Positions 1 to 6,574 of a stretch of 7,183 nt of DNA are shown piece by piece (position 1 is the first letter of the stretch; the number at the start of each line of letters is the position of its first letter). The notes under the pieces were generated by a model. It was not told where the DNA came from. It saw only the letters and a program-made list of their open reading frames with translations, and did no database searches. The stretch covers positions 1 to 7,183 of the forward strand of contig PKQY01000067.1 in assembly GCA_017577895.1 (NCBI GenBank), given 5' to 3'. The stretch comes from Bacillota bacterium. GTDB lineage: Bacteria > Bacillota > Bacilli > ZCTH02-B2. The position numbers and the translations under genes are program-made.

Positions 1-573
1 GTATTGACGTTGCTGTGGCCGGGGGCCCCTGTGGTCGGGGCGGCGGATGAAAATCCCTTTGGGGAACGGACGGTCCAAGAGGCCCTCGCTTCGCCGGAAG
101 CCGCGGATGCCGCACCCGACAGCCCGGCCGACACAGCCCCGGAAAGAACAGCCAGCGGCGGGCTGCTCACCGCGTTGCTCAACATGGTGGCAGCTTTGCT
201 CCTGGTCTTGGCGTTGATTTACCTCATTTACCGTTTCGTATCCCGGCGCCAACTCCCCTTTCGCCAAGCGGGCGGTATCCGATACGTGGCCGGTTATCCG
301 GTGGGGCCGCAAAAATCGGTTCAGTTGCTCGAAATTGCCGGAAAAATTTACGTCTTAGGCGTGGCGGAGAACGTGCAGCTGTTGAGGGTCATCGACGATC
401 CGAAAGAAACGGAGCTCCTGACGGCCCATTTGGCCGCCGAGCCTGCGGGGGCGTCGGCACCCGTACTGGAACAATTCCAAGCCCGCTTGGAACAATTGAA
501 ACAGCAACGCCGGAACTGGTTGAACCGACTCCGGCGGCAGCACGACGCCGGGGACGGTGACGAGCGTGGATGA
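1..573 (+). CDS. fliO: Flagellar biosynthetic protein FliO (FliZ), 5'-truncated
   Basis: The reading frame is open from the first base to a TGA at 571-573, giving about 190 visible residues. FliO is a bitopic membrane protein that helps assemble or stabilise the FliP/FliR export-gate core. The visible N-terminus (LLWPGAPVVGAADE) looks like the end of a signal peptide with a likely cleavage after VGAA, so the true start probably lies just upstream of the window; a TTG at 4 is possible but has no visible ribosome binding site. An Ala/Pro/Glu-rich extracytoplasmic stretch follows, then one membrane segment (about residues 55-78) ending in positively charged YRFVSRR. Next comes the small FliO domain (GGIRYVAGYPVGPQKSVQLL and KIYVLGVAENVQLL), and a basic, glutamine-rich C-terminal tail. 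FliO is poorly conserved, so the call rests on this architecture plus its place directly before fliP. The 3' end overlaps fliP. Confidence 0.88.
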   Translation, partial: VLTLLWPGAPVVGAADENPFGERTVQEALASPEAADAAPDSPADTAPERTASGGLLTALLNMVAALLLVLALIYLIYRFVSRRQLPFRQAGGIRYVAGYPVGPQKSVQLLEIAGKIYVLGVAENVQLLRVIDDPKETELLTAHLAAEPAGASAPVLEQFQARLEQLKQQRRNWLNRLRRQHDAGDGDERG

Positions 574-1252
574 ACTGACGTTTCCAGGTGTGGAAATTTC
601 CATCGGCAGCGGCGCTGCCACTGCCGACTGGGTGCCGGCTTTGCAGTTGTTGTTGCTATTGACGGTGCTCAGTCTTGCGCCGGGATTTTTGATTTTAATG
701 ACAAGTTTTACGCGCATTGTCATCGTGTTGTCCTTTGTCCGCAGCGCGTTGTCGACGCAGATGATCCCGCCGAACCAGGTGTTGATTGGCCTGGCCCTTT
801 TTCTGACGCTGTTTGTTATGGCCCCGGTTTTCGATGACATTTATCAAAACGCCTGGTTGCCGTATCAGGCGGGAGAATTGACGCAGCAGGAAGCGTTTGA
901 AAAGGCGGTGGTGCCGCTCAAGCAGTTCATGGCGGCCCATACCCGGGAAAAAGACCTGTTGCTTTTTTTGGATTACACCGGTGCACCACGGCCGGCGTCC
1001 ATCGAGGATATCTCGTTGACGACGCTCATTCCGGCCTTTGCCATCAGCGAATTGAAGACCGCCTTTCAAATCGGGTTCATGTTGTACATTCCGTTTCTCG
1101 TCATCGACATGGTGGTGGCCAGTGTGCTGATGGCCATGGGGATGATGATGTTGCCGCCGGTGATGATTTCGCTTCCTTTTAAGATCATGCTGTTTGTGCT
1201 GGTGGACGGATGGTACCTCATCGTCGAATCGTTGCTGGTCAGTTTCCGATAG
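557..1252 (+). CDS. fliP: Flagellar export-gate protein FliP
   Basis: FliP is a core subunit of the flagellar type III export gate; with FliQ and FliR it forms the helical channel inside the MS ring. The 231-residue product fits the family (about 220-245). Visible signatures include LAPGFLILMTSFTRIVIVLS near the N-terminus, PPNQVLIGLALFLT, the classic PAFAISELKTAFQIGF at residues 159-174, and the C-terminal block MGMMMLPPVMISLPFK. Four hydrophobic segments are evident: two before a hydrophilic loop of roughly 70-80 residues, and two after it. No clear cleavable signal peptide is seen, as is usual in Bacilli. The GTG at 557 overlaps fliO by 17 bases. An in-frame GTG at 566 has GGTGA (556-560) five bases upstream and would give 228 residues and an 8-base overlap, so the exact start is uncertain. 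The function call is secure. Confidence 0.97.
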   Translation: MTSVDELTFPGVEISIGSGAATADWVPALQLLLLLTVLSLAPGFLILMTSFTRIVIVLSFVRSALSTQMIPPNQVLIGLALFLTLFVMAPVFDDIYQNAWLPYQAGELTQQEAFEKAVVPLKQFMAAHTREKDLLLFLDYTGAPRPASIEDISLTTLIPAFAISELKTAFQIGFMLYIPFLVIDMVVASVLMAMGMMMLPPVMISLPFKIMLFVLVDGWYLIVESLLVSFR

Positions 1253-1258
1253 AAAGGA
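1253..1258 (+). promoter_or_regulatory. Ribosome binding site of fliQ
   Basis: AAAGGA lies directly after the fliP stop codon, ten bases before the TTG at 1269. It supports the TTG as the fliQ start, in preference to the more upstream in-frame codons that lie inside fliP and to the ATG at 1287. Confidence 0.6.
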
Positions 1259-1268
1259 TGTGGGCCAC

Positions 1269-1538
1269 TTGACGAGTGAATTGGTCATGCAACTGGCGAG
1301 GAACGCCATTTTTCACGTGCTGATCGTGGCCACACCTTTGCTGGGGGCTGGACTGTTGGTGGGACTGGTGGTCAGCATTTTGCAAGCGACGACGCAAATT
1401 CAGGAACAGACGTTGGCCTTTATTCCGAAAATCATCGCCATCTTGTTGTCGTTGTTGCTGTTCGGGCCGTGGATGTTGACGACCATGGTGGATTACACGA
1501 AAGACATGTTCCAACAAATGATACTTTGGATTGGATAA
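1269..1538 (+). CDS. fliQ: Flagellar export-gate protein FliQ
   Basis: FliQ is the small two-helix membrane subunit that packs around the FliP/FliR core of the export gate. The 89-residue product has the family's usual length. It has two hydrophobic helices (about residues 14-38 and 51-70) joined by the conserved loop QATTQIQEQTL at 39-49, followed by FIPKIIA and LFGPWML. The frame stays open upstream to 1194, but those codons are fliP sequence in another frame. The TTG at 1269 is chosen because it gives the canonical N-terminus MTSELVMQLAR and has AAAGGA upstream. A start at the ATG at 1287 would remove conserved N-terminal residues. The gene begins 16 bases after fliP and ends three bases before fliR, consistent with one transcript. 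Confidence 0.95.
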   Translation: MTSELVMQLARNAIFHVLIVATPLLGAGLLVGLVVSILQATTQIQEQTLAFIPKIIAILLSLLLFGPWMLTTMVDYTKDMFQQMILWIG

Positions 1539-1541
1539 GTC

Positions 1542-2318
1542 ATGGATGTTGGGCTGGAAGCTTGGTTTTTGTCCATGTTGCTCGTGTTCACGCGGATGAG
1601 CGCGTTTTTTGTCACCATGCCGCTGTGGTCGTACCGCAATGTGCCCGTCGTGTACCGAATCGGACTGGCGGTGGCGCTGACGATGCTGGCGGGGAGCCAA
1701 GTGGCGGCCAATCCGGCTTTCGTGCTGGACGGGGCGTATGTGTTGCTCGTCCTCAAAGAGGCGCTGGTCGGGCTTTTGCTCGGGTTTGCCGCGTCCCTCA
1801 TTTTTGCGGCCATCCAGATGGCCGGTGCCATGATCGATCTGCAGATGGGGTTTGCGCTGGCCAACTTGGTAGACCCGCAAGCGGGCGTTCCCATGCCCGT
1901 CACCTCGAACTTGAAGTTGATGTTGGCCATGCTCTTTTTCTTGGCCATCGACGGACACCATCAACTCATTCGCGGAATGATGGCCAGTTTTCGCTGGATC
2001 CCGTTGGGACAAGCTGAATGGGACGGTTTTGCCGCCGCGGCGGAATGGTTGGCCCGTTTTTTTGCCCAAGGGTTTCTCATCGCGCTGCAAATTTCCGCCC
2101 CGATGGCCGCGGCGCTGTTCCTTGTCGACTTGGCCATCGGGATCATCGCCCGCACCGTGCCGCAAATGAATTTTTTTGTGGTCGGTTTTCCTTTTAAGAT
2201 GCTGTTGGGCATTGTTGTGCTGTTGTTGGTTGTGCCGGGTTTTTTTGCGGTCTTGCTCGGACTGTTCCAGCATATGTTTGAAGCCATGAGTCAAGTGATG
2301 CAACGGTTGGGGATTTGA
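1542..2318 (+). CDS. fliR: Flagellar export-gate protein FliR
   Basis: FliR is the single-copy export-gate subunit that completes the FliP5-FliR1 channel and contacts FlhB. The 258-residue product matches the usual size (about 260). It is very hydrophobic, with about six membrane segments. Recognisable family blocks are the N-terminal FTRMSAFFVTMPLW, then MIDLQMGFALANLVDP starting at residue 97, the C-terminal MAAALFLVDLAIGIIARTVPQMN, and VGFPFKMLLG. The ATG sits three bases after the fliQ stop with only a weak purine-rich stretch before it, so translation is probably coupled to fliQ. The TGA stop is one base before the flhB ATG. The gene contains three T7 runs and one T6 run at Phe codons. 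FliR is fused to FlhB in some clostridia but is separate here. Confidence 0.97.
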   Translation: MDVGLEAWFLSMLLVFTRMSAFFVTMPLWSYRNVPVVYRIGLAVALTMLAGSQVAANPAFVLDGAYVLLVLKEALVGLLLGFAASLIFAAIQMAGAMIDLQMGFALANLVDPQAGVPMPVTSNLKLMLAMLFFLAIDGHHQLIRGMMASFRWIPLGQAEWDGFAAAAEWLARFFAQGFLIALQISAPMAAALFLVDLAIGIIARTVPQMNFFVVGFPFKMLLGIVVLLLVVPGFFAVLLGLFQHMFEAMSQVMQRLGI

Positions 2319-2319
2319 C

Positions 2320-3375
2320 ATGGCCACGGAAAAAACGGAAAAGGCGACACCACGAAGGCGGCAGGAAGCCCGGGAAAAAGGGCAGGTGGCCAAAAGCAAC
2401 GACATCGCGCCGGCGTTGATCGTCATTGGCGTGTTTGCGCTGCTGGGAATTTTTGGGGTGCAGTTGCTGAACGTGCTCATTGGGATTTTTCACCGCGATT
2501 TGACCGAGTATGTCCATTGGGCGGTGACCGGGAGCAGTGTTCGACGGCTCATGTCCGAAATGCTGTGGGAGATGGCCAAAATTTTGTTGCCCATTTTCGG
2601 TCTGGTGCTGCTGTTGGCCATCGGCGCCAATTTATTGCAGATCGGTGTGCTGTTTACCGCCCACCCGCTGAAGATGGACCCGAAGCGGCTCAACCCGGTA
2701 GAAGGGTTCAAGCGCATTTTTTCCATGCGGGCATTGGTCGAGTTTGCCAAATCGCTGTTGAAATTCATCGTCATCGCGGCGGCCGTCGGTTGGGTCATCT
2801 GGTCCGAGCGGGAACAGCTGTTGTTGCTGGCCCGGTGGCCTTTGGGCGACACGTTGCGCTACGTCGGTGTGATGGTGTTGAAGATGGGATTGACCGCCGG
2901 CGCCTTGCTGCTCGTCCTGGCGGTGTTGGACTATTTGTATCAACGTTATGATTACGAAAAGAAGCTGCGCATGTCCAAACAGGAAGTCAAAGACGAATTG
3001 AAACGGACCGAAGGCGATCCGTTGATCCGCAGCCGCATCCGGGAACGGCAACGGTCACTGGCTATGCGGCGAATGATGCAAGAAGTGCCCAAGGCCGATG
3101 TCGTCATCACCAACCCGACCCATTATGCTGTGGCATTGAAGTACGAGATGGCCACCATGCCGGCGCCGCAAGTCGTGGCCAAAGGAAGAGGTTATGTGGC
3201 GCTGCGCATTCGGGAAATCGCCGAAGCGCACCAGGTGGTCATCGTCGAGAATCCGCCGTTGGCCCGCACGTTGTACGCCAATACGGAAGTGGGCGACTGG
3301 ATTCCGCCGGAGTTGTTTCAAGCGGTGGCGGAAGTGTTGGCGTATGTGTACCAGGTGACGGGAAAAACGCTGTGA
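2320..3375 (+). CDS. flhB: Flagellar export protein FlhB, self-cleaving specificity switch
   Basis: FlhB controls the change of export substrate from rod/hook to filament proteins. The 351-residue product matches the family (about 350-385). The N-terminus carries the typical EKTEKATPRRRQEAREKGQV, followed by four membrane segments (roughly residues 31-53, 86-108, 140-160 and 185-207). A charged linker (YEKKLRMSKQEVKDELKRTE) leads to the cytoplasmic domain. The self-cleavage motif NPTH is intact at residues 265-268, where the family cleaves between Asn and Pro, and it is followed by YAVALKYE. The later blocks VVAKGRGYVALRIREIA and ENPPLARTLY are also typical. The ATG is one base after the fliR stop; GGGG at 2309-2312 could act as a weak ribosome binding site. 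The protein appears intact and cleavage-competent, which is an inference from the motif. Confidence 0.98.
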   Translation: MATEKTEKATPRRRQEAREKGQVAKSNDIAPALIVIGVFALLGIFGVQLLNVLIGIFHRDLTEYVHWAVTGSSVRRLMSEMLWEMAKILLPIFGLVLLLAIGANLLQIGVLFTAHPLKMDPKRLNPVEGFKRIFSMRALVEFAKSLLKFIVIAAAVGWVIWSEREQLLLLARWPLGDTLRYVGVMVLKMGLTAGALLLVLAVLDYLYQRYDYEKKLRMSKQEVKDELKRTEGDPLIRSRIRERQRSLAMRRMMQEVPKADVVITNPTHYAVALKYEMATMPAPQVVAKGRGYVALRIREIAEAHQVVIVENPPLARTLYANTEVGDWIPPELFQAVAEVLAYVYQVTGKTL

Positions 3376-3402
3376 GCTTGTGACGGGAGTGGGGAAGTAG
3401 GG

Positions 3403-3441
3403 ATGGCAAAGAAGAAAGCGAACCGGGAGGAAGCGCCATGA
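3403..3441 (+). other. Possible 12-codon ORF overlapping the flhA start (ATGA)
   Basis: In the 62-base gap between flhB and flhA, an ATG at 3403 opens a 12-codon frame reading MAKKKANREEAP. Its TGA stop (3439-3441) overlaps the flhA ATG (3438-3440) as ATGA. A purine-rich stretch with GGGGAAG and AGGG precedes it, though the AGGG is very close to the ATG. The arrangement could couple translation into flhA. It could equally be chance, because the gap is purine-rich and the flhA ribosome binding site itself encodes the RE part of the peptide. I know of no family for this peptide. Confidence 0.2.
3425..3431 (+). promoter_or_regulatory. Strong ribosome binding site of flhA
   Basis: GGGAGGA is followed by the flhA ATG at 3438, with GGAGG seven bases from the start codon. 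Together with that of flhG, this is one of the two best Shine-Dalgarno matches in the window. It fits flhA being the one gene that begins after a real gap and so needs independent initiation. Confidence 0.85.
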
Positions 3442-5471
3442 AGCTGAAAAGTACCGCCGTGCTCGTATTCATTGTCCTGATCGTCATCATGCTGGTCATT
3501 CCGCTTCCCACATGGTTGCTGGATTTTCTCATCATCATCAACATGACGTTGGCGCTGGCGGTCCTGGTGGTGGCCATGAACACCCGGGAGGCCTTGGAGT
3601 TCTCCATTTTTCCCACGCTGCTCTTGGTGGCCACGTTGTTTCGCCTCGCATTAAACGTGTCCACTACCCGGGCCATTTTGAGCCAAGGGTACGGCGGTCG
3701 GGTGATTGAAACGTTCGGCCAGTTTGTTGTCGGGGGCAACCCGGTCGTCGGCTTCATTATCTTCCTCATTTTGGTGATCATTCAATTTATTGTCATCACC
3801 AAAGGGGCGGAACGGGTGTCGGAGGTGGCAGCCCGGTTTACATTGGATGCCATGCCCGGGAAACAGATGAGCATTGACGCTGACTTGAACGCGGGGCTTA
3901 TTACGGAAGCGCAGGCGCGGCAACGGCGCAAACAAGTGGAAGACGAGGCCGACTTTTACGGTGCCATGGACGGTGCCAGCAAATTCGTCAAAGGCGACGC
4001 CATTGCAGGCATCATCATCGTATTTGTCAACGTCATCGGCGGCTTCATCATCGGGATGGCGATGATGGGGTTGAGCTTCAGCGAATCGCTGCAGCGGTTC
4101 ACCTTGCTTTCCGTCGGAGACGGTCTCGTCAGCCAAATCCCGGCCTTGCTGTTGGCCACGGCGACGGGCATTATTGTGACGCGGGCCAGTTCGGAAGGGA
4201 ATTTGGGCGAAGACATCGTCAGCCAGCTTTCGGCTTATCCCCGTTCGCTGTACATCGTTGCCGCTGTCATCGCGTTGATGGGCATTATGACGCCCATCGG
4301 CATCATTCCGACCTGGTCGGTGGCCGGCTTGGTGGCCTTTGCCGCCTGGCGGATGCAAAAGCCGACTCTGCCGGATAAGCCGTCGGCGGAAGATTCGTCG
4401 GTCGACGAAGAAGCGCAAGCGTTGCGCCGGACGGAAAACGTATATCAACTGCTGTACACCGATCCGGTGGAGTTCGAATTCGGCTACGGGTTAATTCCGT
4501 TGGCCGACCAAAAACAGGGCGGCGATTTGTTGGATCGGATCGTGATGATACGCCGGCAGCTGGCCGCCGAATTAGGATTCGTTTTGCCCGTTGTGCGTAT
4601 CCGGGACAACATTCAGTTACCTCCCAACGGCTATCAGGTCAAAATACGGGGAACGCGGGTCGGCGGCGGCGAGATTCTGCTCGACCACTTTTTGGTCATG
4701 GGCCCGGAAGAGCAGCTGCAGACACTGCCGGGGACGGCGACGAAAGACCCGGCCTTTGGCATCCCTGCCCGCTGGGTGCCGAAATCGGCCCGGGATGAGG
4801 CGGAAATGCTGGGGTTGACCGTGGTCGATCCGCCGTCGGTCATTGCTACCCACTTGACGGAACTGTTCAAGAAATACGCCCATGAATTGCTCGGCCGGCA
4901 AGAAACGCAGGCGCTGATCGATCACCTGAAGGAACAACAACCGACTCTGGTGGAAGAATTGGTGCCGAAACAACTGTCGGTCGGTGTGGTGCAGAAAGTG
5001 CTGGCCAACTTGTTGAAAGAGCGGGTGTCTATTCGGAATTTGGCTGTCATTTTTGAAGCGTTGGCCGATCATGCCGGTTACACCCAGGATGCGGATTTGT
5101 TGACCGAATTTGTCCGTCAGAAATTGTCCCGGCAGATTACCCAACAGTACGTCGGCAGCGACGGCATTTTAAGGGTGCTCACCTTCTCTCCGGCGTTGGA
5201 AAAGAAATTGGCCGACAGCGTGCACCGGAAAGAGACCGGCACCCAGTTGGTCCTGGATCCGGCGACATCGCAACAGTTCCTGCAACGGTTGTCCGAACAG
5301 ATCGCCCATTTGGCCCAAGGCGGTTGGCAGCCGCTGGTGTTGACTTCGCCGGCATTGCGTCCGTACGTGCGGCGGTATTTGGAGAAGTGGCTGCCGGATG
5401 TTCCGGTGCTCTCGTATCATGAGCTGGAGCCGGAGGTCCAAGTTCAAAGCGTGGGAGTGGTCCAACTGTGA
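3438..5471 (+). CDS. flhA: Flagellar export-gate protein FlhA
   Basis: FlhA is the largest export-gate subunit. Its membrane part helps couple the proton gradient to export, and its cytoplasmic domain forms a nonameric ring that docks chaperone-substrate complexes. At 677 residues it has the usual length for Bacilli. The N-terminal half (to about residue 304) has about eight membrane segments. It contains the FHIPEP-family signature (RFTLDAMPGKQMSIDADLNA, starting at residue 133), followed by RRKQVEDEADFYGAMDGASK. Another conserved block is VGDGLVSQIPALLLATATGI. An acidic linker (SAEDSSVDEEAQ) precedes the cytoplasmic domain, which shows GYGLIPLAD, the PPNGYQVKIRGTRVG block, GLTVVDPPSVIATHL and the C-terminal PDVPVLSYHELEP. 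The ATG has a strong ribosome binding site seven bases upstream. The stop overlaps the flhF GTG by four bases. Confidence 0.98.
   Translation: MKLKSTAVLVFIVLIVIMLVIPLPTWLLDFLIIINMTLALAVLVVAMNTREALEFSIFPTLLLVATLFRLALNVSTTRAILSQGYGGRVIETFGQFVVGGNPVVGFIIFLILVIIQFIVITKGAERVSEVAARFTLDAMPGKQMSIDADLNAGLITEAQARQRRKQVEDEADFYGAMDGASKFVKGDAIAGIIIVFVNVIGGFIIGMAMMGLSFSESLQRFTLLSVGDGLVSQIPALLLATATGIIVTRASSEGNLGEDIVSQLSAYPRSLYIVAAVIALMGIMTPIGIIPTWSVAGLVAFAAWRMQKPTLPDKPSAEDSSVDEEAQALRRTENVYQLLYTDPVEFEFGYGLIPLADQKQGGDLLDRIVMIRRQLAAELGFVLPVVRIRDNIQLPPNGYQVKIRGTRVGGGEILLDHFLVMGPEEQLQTLPGTATKDPAFGIPARWVPKSARDEAEMLGLTVVDPPSVIATHLTELFKKYAHELLGRQETQALIDHLKEQQPTLVEELVPKQLSVGVVQKVLANLLKERVSIRNLAVIFEALADHAGYTQDADLLTEFVRQKLSRQITQQYVGSDGILRVLTFSPALEKKLADSVHRKETGTQLVLDPATSQQFLQRLSEQIAHLAQGGWQPLVLTSPALRPYVRRYLEKWLPDVPVLSYHELEPEVQVQSVGVVQL
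5453..5457 (+). promoter_or_regulatory. Ribosome binding site of flhF inside flhA
   Basis: GGGAG lies in the last codons of flhA, ten bases before the GTG at 5468. It supports the GTG as the flhF start, which also gives the conserved N-terminus MIVKKYVADS. Confidence 0.55.
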
Positions 5472-6574
5472 TTGTCAAAAAATACGTGGCCGACTCGGTC
5501 AACGAGGCCATGAAGCGCATTCGCAGCGAGCTGGGCCGGGATGCGGTCATCCTGGACTCCAAGCCCATCAAGGTGGGGGGCTGGTTTGGCCTGTTTGCCA
5601 AACGGAAAGTGGAAGTAATGGCGGCCGTGGAGTCGCCCCGACCACTCCGAACTCAACCGCTGTCATCCGCACACAACGGGGTGCATGAAACGACGGGGGA
5701 GTCGTCGCTCAACCGGCAACTGCTCAACGAGTTGCAGGAAATGAAGCAGACGTTGGCCCAATTTACGCTGCAAAATGACGCCCACTGGCCACCGGTGTAT
5801 CGGAAATGGGTCGACTACTTGCGCAAACAAGATGTTCACCCCACGCTCATTCACCACTGGGTCACCCAGATTCAATCACGGGCGGATGCCGAAGCGGATT
5901 GGGAGATGGTGCGACGGCTCGGGCGGGATGTGATTCGCGAGTGGCTAAAACCGGCAATGGCCCCTCCAATTGACGACGGAACACGCATTATCCATTTCGT
6001 CGGGCCCACCGGTGTCGGCAAGACGACCACCATCGCCAAAATTGCTGCCGACTATGTGTTGAATCGGAAAATACCCATCGGATTCTTGACCATCGACACG
6101 TACCGCATTGCCGCGGTGGAACAGTTGCGGACGTACGCCAACATTTTGGGCGTGCCCATCGAAGTGGTGTTTTCGCCCCAAGAATTCAACCAAGCCATCC
6201 AGCGTCTGGCTCATTGTTCCCTCATTTTTATGGATACGGCCGGCCGCAATTATTTAAACCCGATGCATTTGTCGGAATTAAAGCCGTTTTTGCAACACGG
6301 ATTGGCGTGTGAAACGTATATCGTGTTGAGTGCCGTGACCAAAGGCGATGATTTACAGGTGTTGTCCCATCAATTTTCTACTTTGCCCAATCGGAAACTG
6401 ATTTTGACCAAACTCGACGAGACGTCGACGTACGGCAATTTGTTCAATTTGTTGCATCAGTCGTCGATCCCCCTGGCATATGTGACCAATGGTCAGACGG
6501 TGCCCGACGATTTGCTGGTGGCCGATGCCGAACAGCTGACGGACCTGTTGCTGGGAGGTTTGGGCAATGACTGA
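5468..6574 (+). CDS. flhF: Flagellar SRP-type GTPase FlhF
   Basis: FlhF is the third member of the SRP GTPase group, with Ffh and FtsY, and helps set flagellar position and number at the membrane. The 368-residue product fits the Bacillus length (about 366). The N-terminal B region has the family start (MIVKKYVADSVNEAMKRIRS, then LGRDAVILDSKPIKVGGWFG), followed by a variable linker. An N domain comes next (about residues 110-165). The G domain has P-loop GPTGVGKT at 179-186, TIDTYRIAAVEQLRTYA, DTAGRN at 256-261 and TKLDE at 314-318. All catalytic motifs look intact. The GTG start overlaps the flhA TGA as GTGA, and GGGAG lies ten bases upstream. The 3' end overlaps flhG by eight bases. Pairing with flhG fits the known FlhF-FlhG partnership. 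Confidence 0.97.
   Translation: MIVKKYVADSVNEAMKRIRSELGRDAVILDSKPIKVGGWFGLFAKRKVEVMAAVESPRPLRTQPLSSAHNGVHETTGESSLNRQLLNELQEMKQTLAQFTLQNDAHWPPVYRKWVDYLRKQDVHPTLIHHWVTQIQSRADAEADWEMVRRLGRDVIREWLKPAMAPPIDDGTRIIHFVGPTGVGKTTTIAKIAADYVLNRKIPIGFLTIDTYRIAAVEQLRTYANILGVPIEVVFSPQEFNQAIQRLAHCSLIFMDTAGRNYLNPMHLSELKPFLQHGLACETYIVLSAVTKGDDLQVLSHQFSTLPNRKLILTKLDETSTYGNLFNLLHQSSIPLAYVTNGQTVPDDLLVADAEQLTDLLLGGLGND
6553..6558 (+). promoter_or_regulatory. Strong ribosome binding site of flhG inside flhF
   Basis: GGGAGG lies within the last codons of flhF, eight bases before the ATG at 6567. It fixes the flhG start, which also yields the expected DQA motif at the N-terminus. Confidence 0.8.

Noticed and set aside
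1469..2017. A 182-codon + strand frame overlapping fliQ and fliR
   Set aside because: It is the alternative frame of fliR, rich in Arg/Gly/Ala/His, with no ribosome binding site or recognisable domain.
1239..2480. A 413-codon open frame on the - strand, across fliQ, fliR and the start of flhB
   Set aside because: It translates to a His/Gln/Arg-rich sequence with no recognisable domain, as expected from antisense reading of Leu/Val/Met-rich membrane-protein codons. The + strand genes are unambiguous.
3376..3437. Possible internal promoter or terminator between flhB and flhA
   Set aside because: I found no convincing -10/-35 pair, no sigma-D-like element and no GC-rich hairpin followed by a T run. 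The gap shows only a ribosome binding site and the small frame.
3651..4448. A 265-codon open frame on the - strand inside flhA
   Set aside because: Low-complexity Asp/His/Arg/Gln-rich product with no family resemblance; it is a shadow of the flhA codons.
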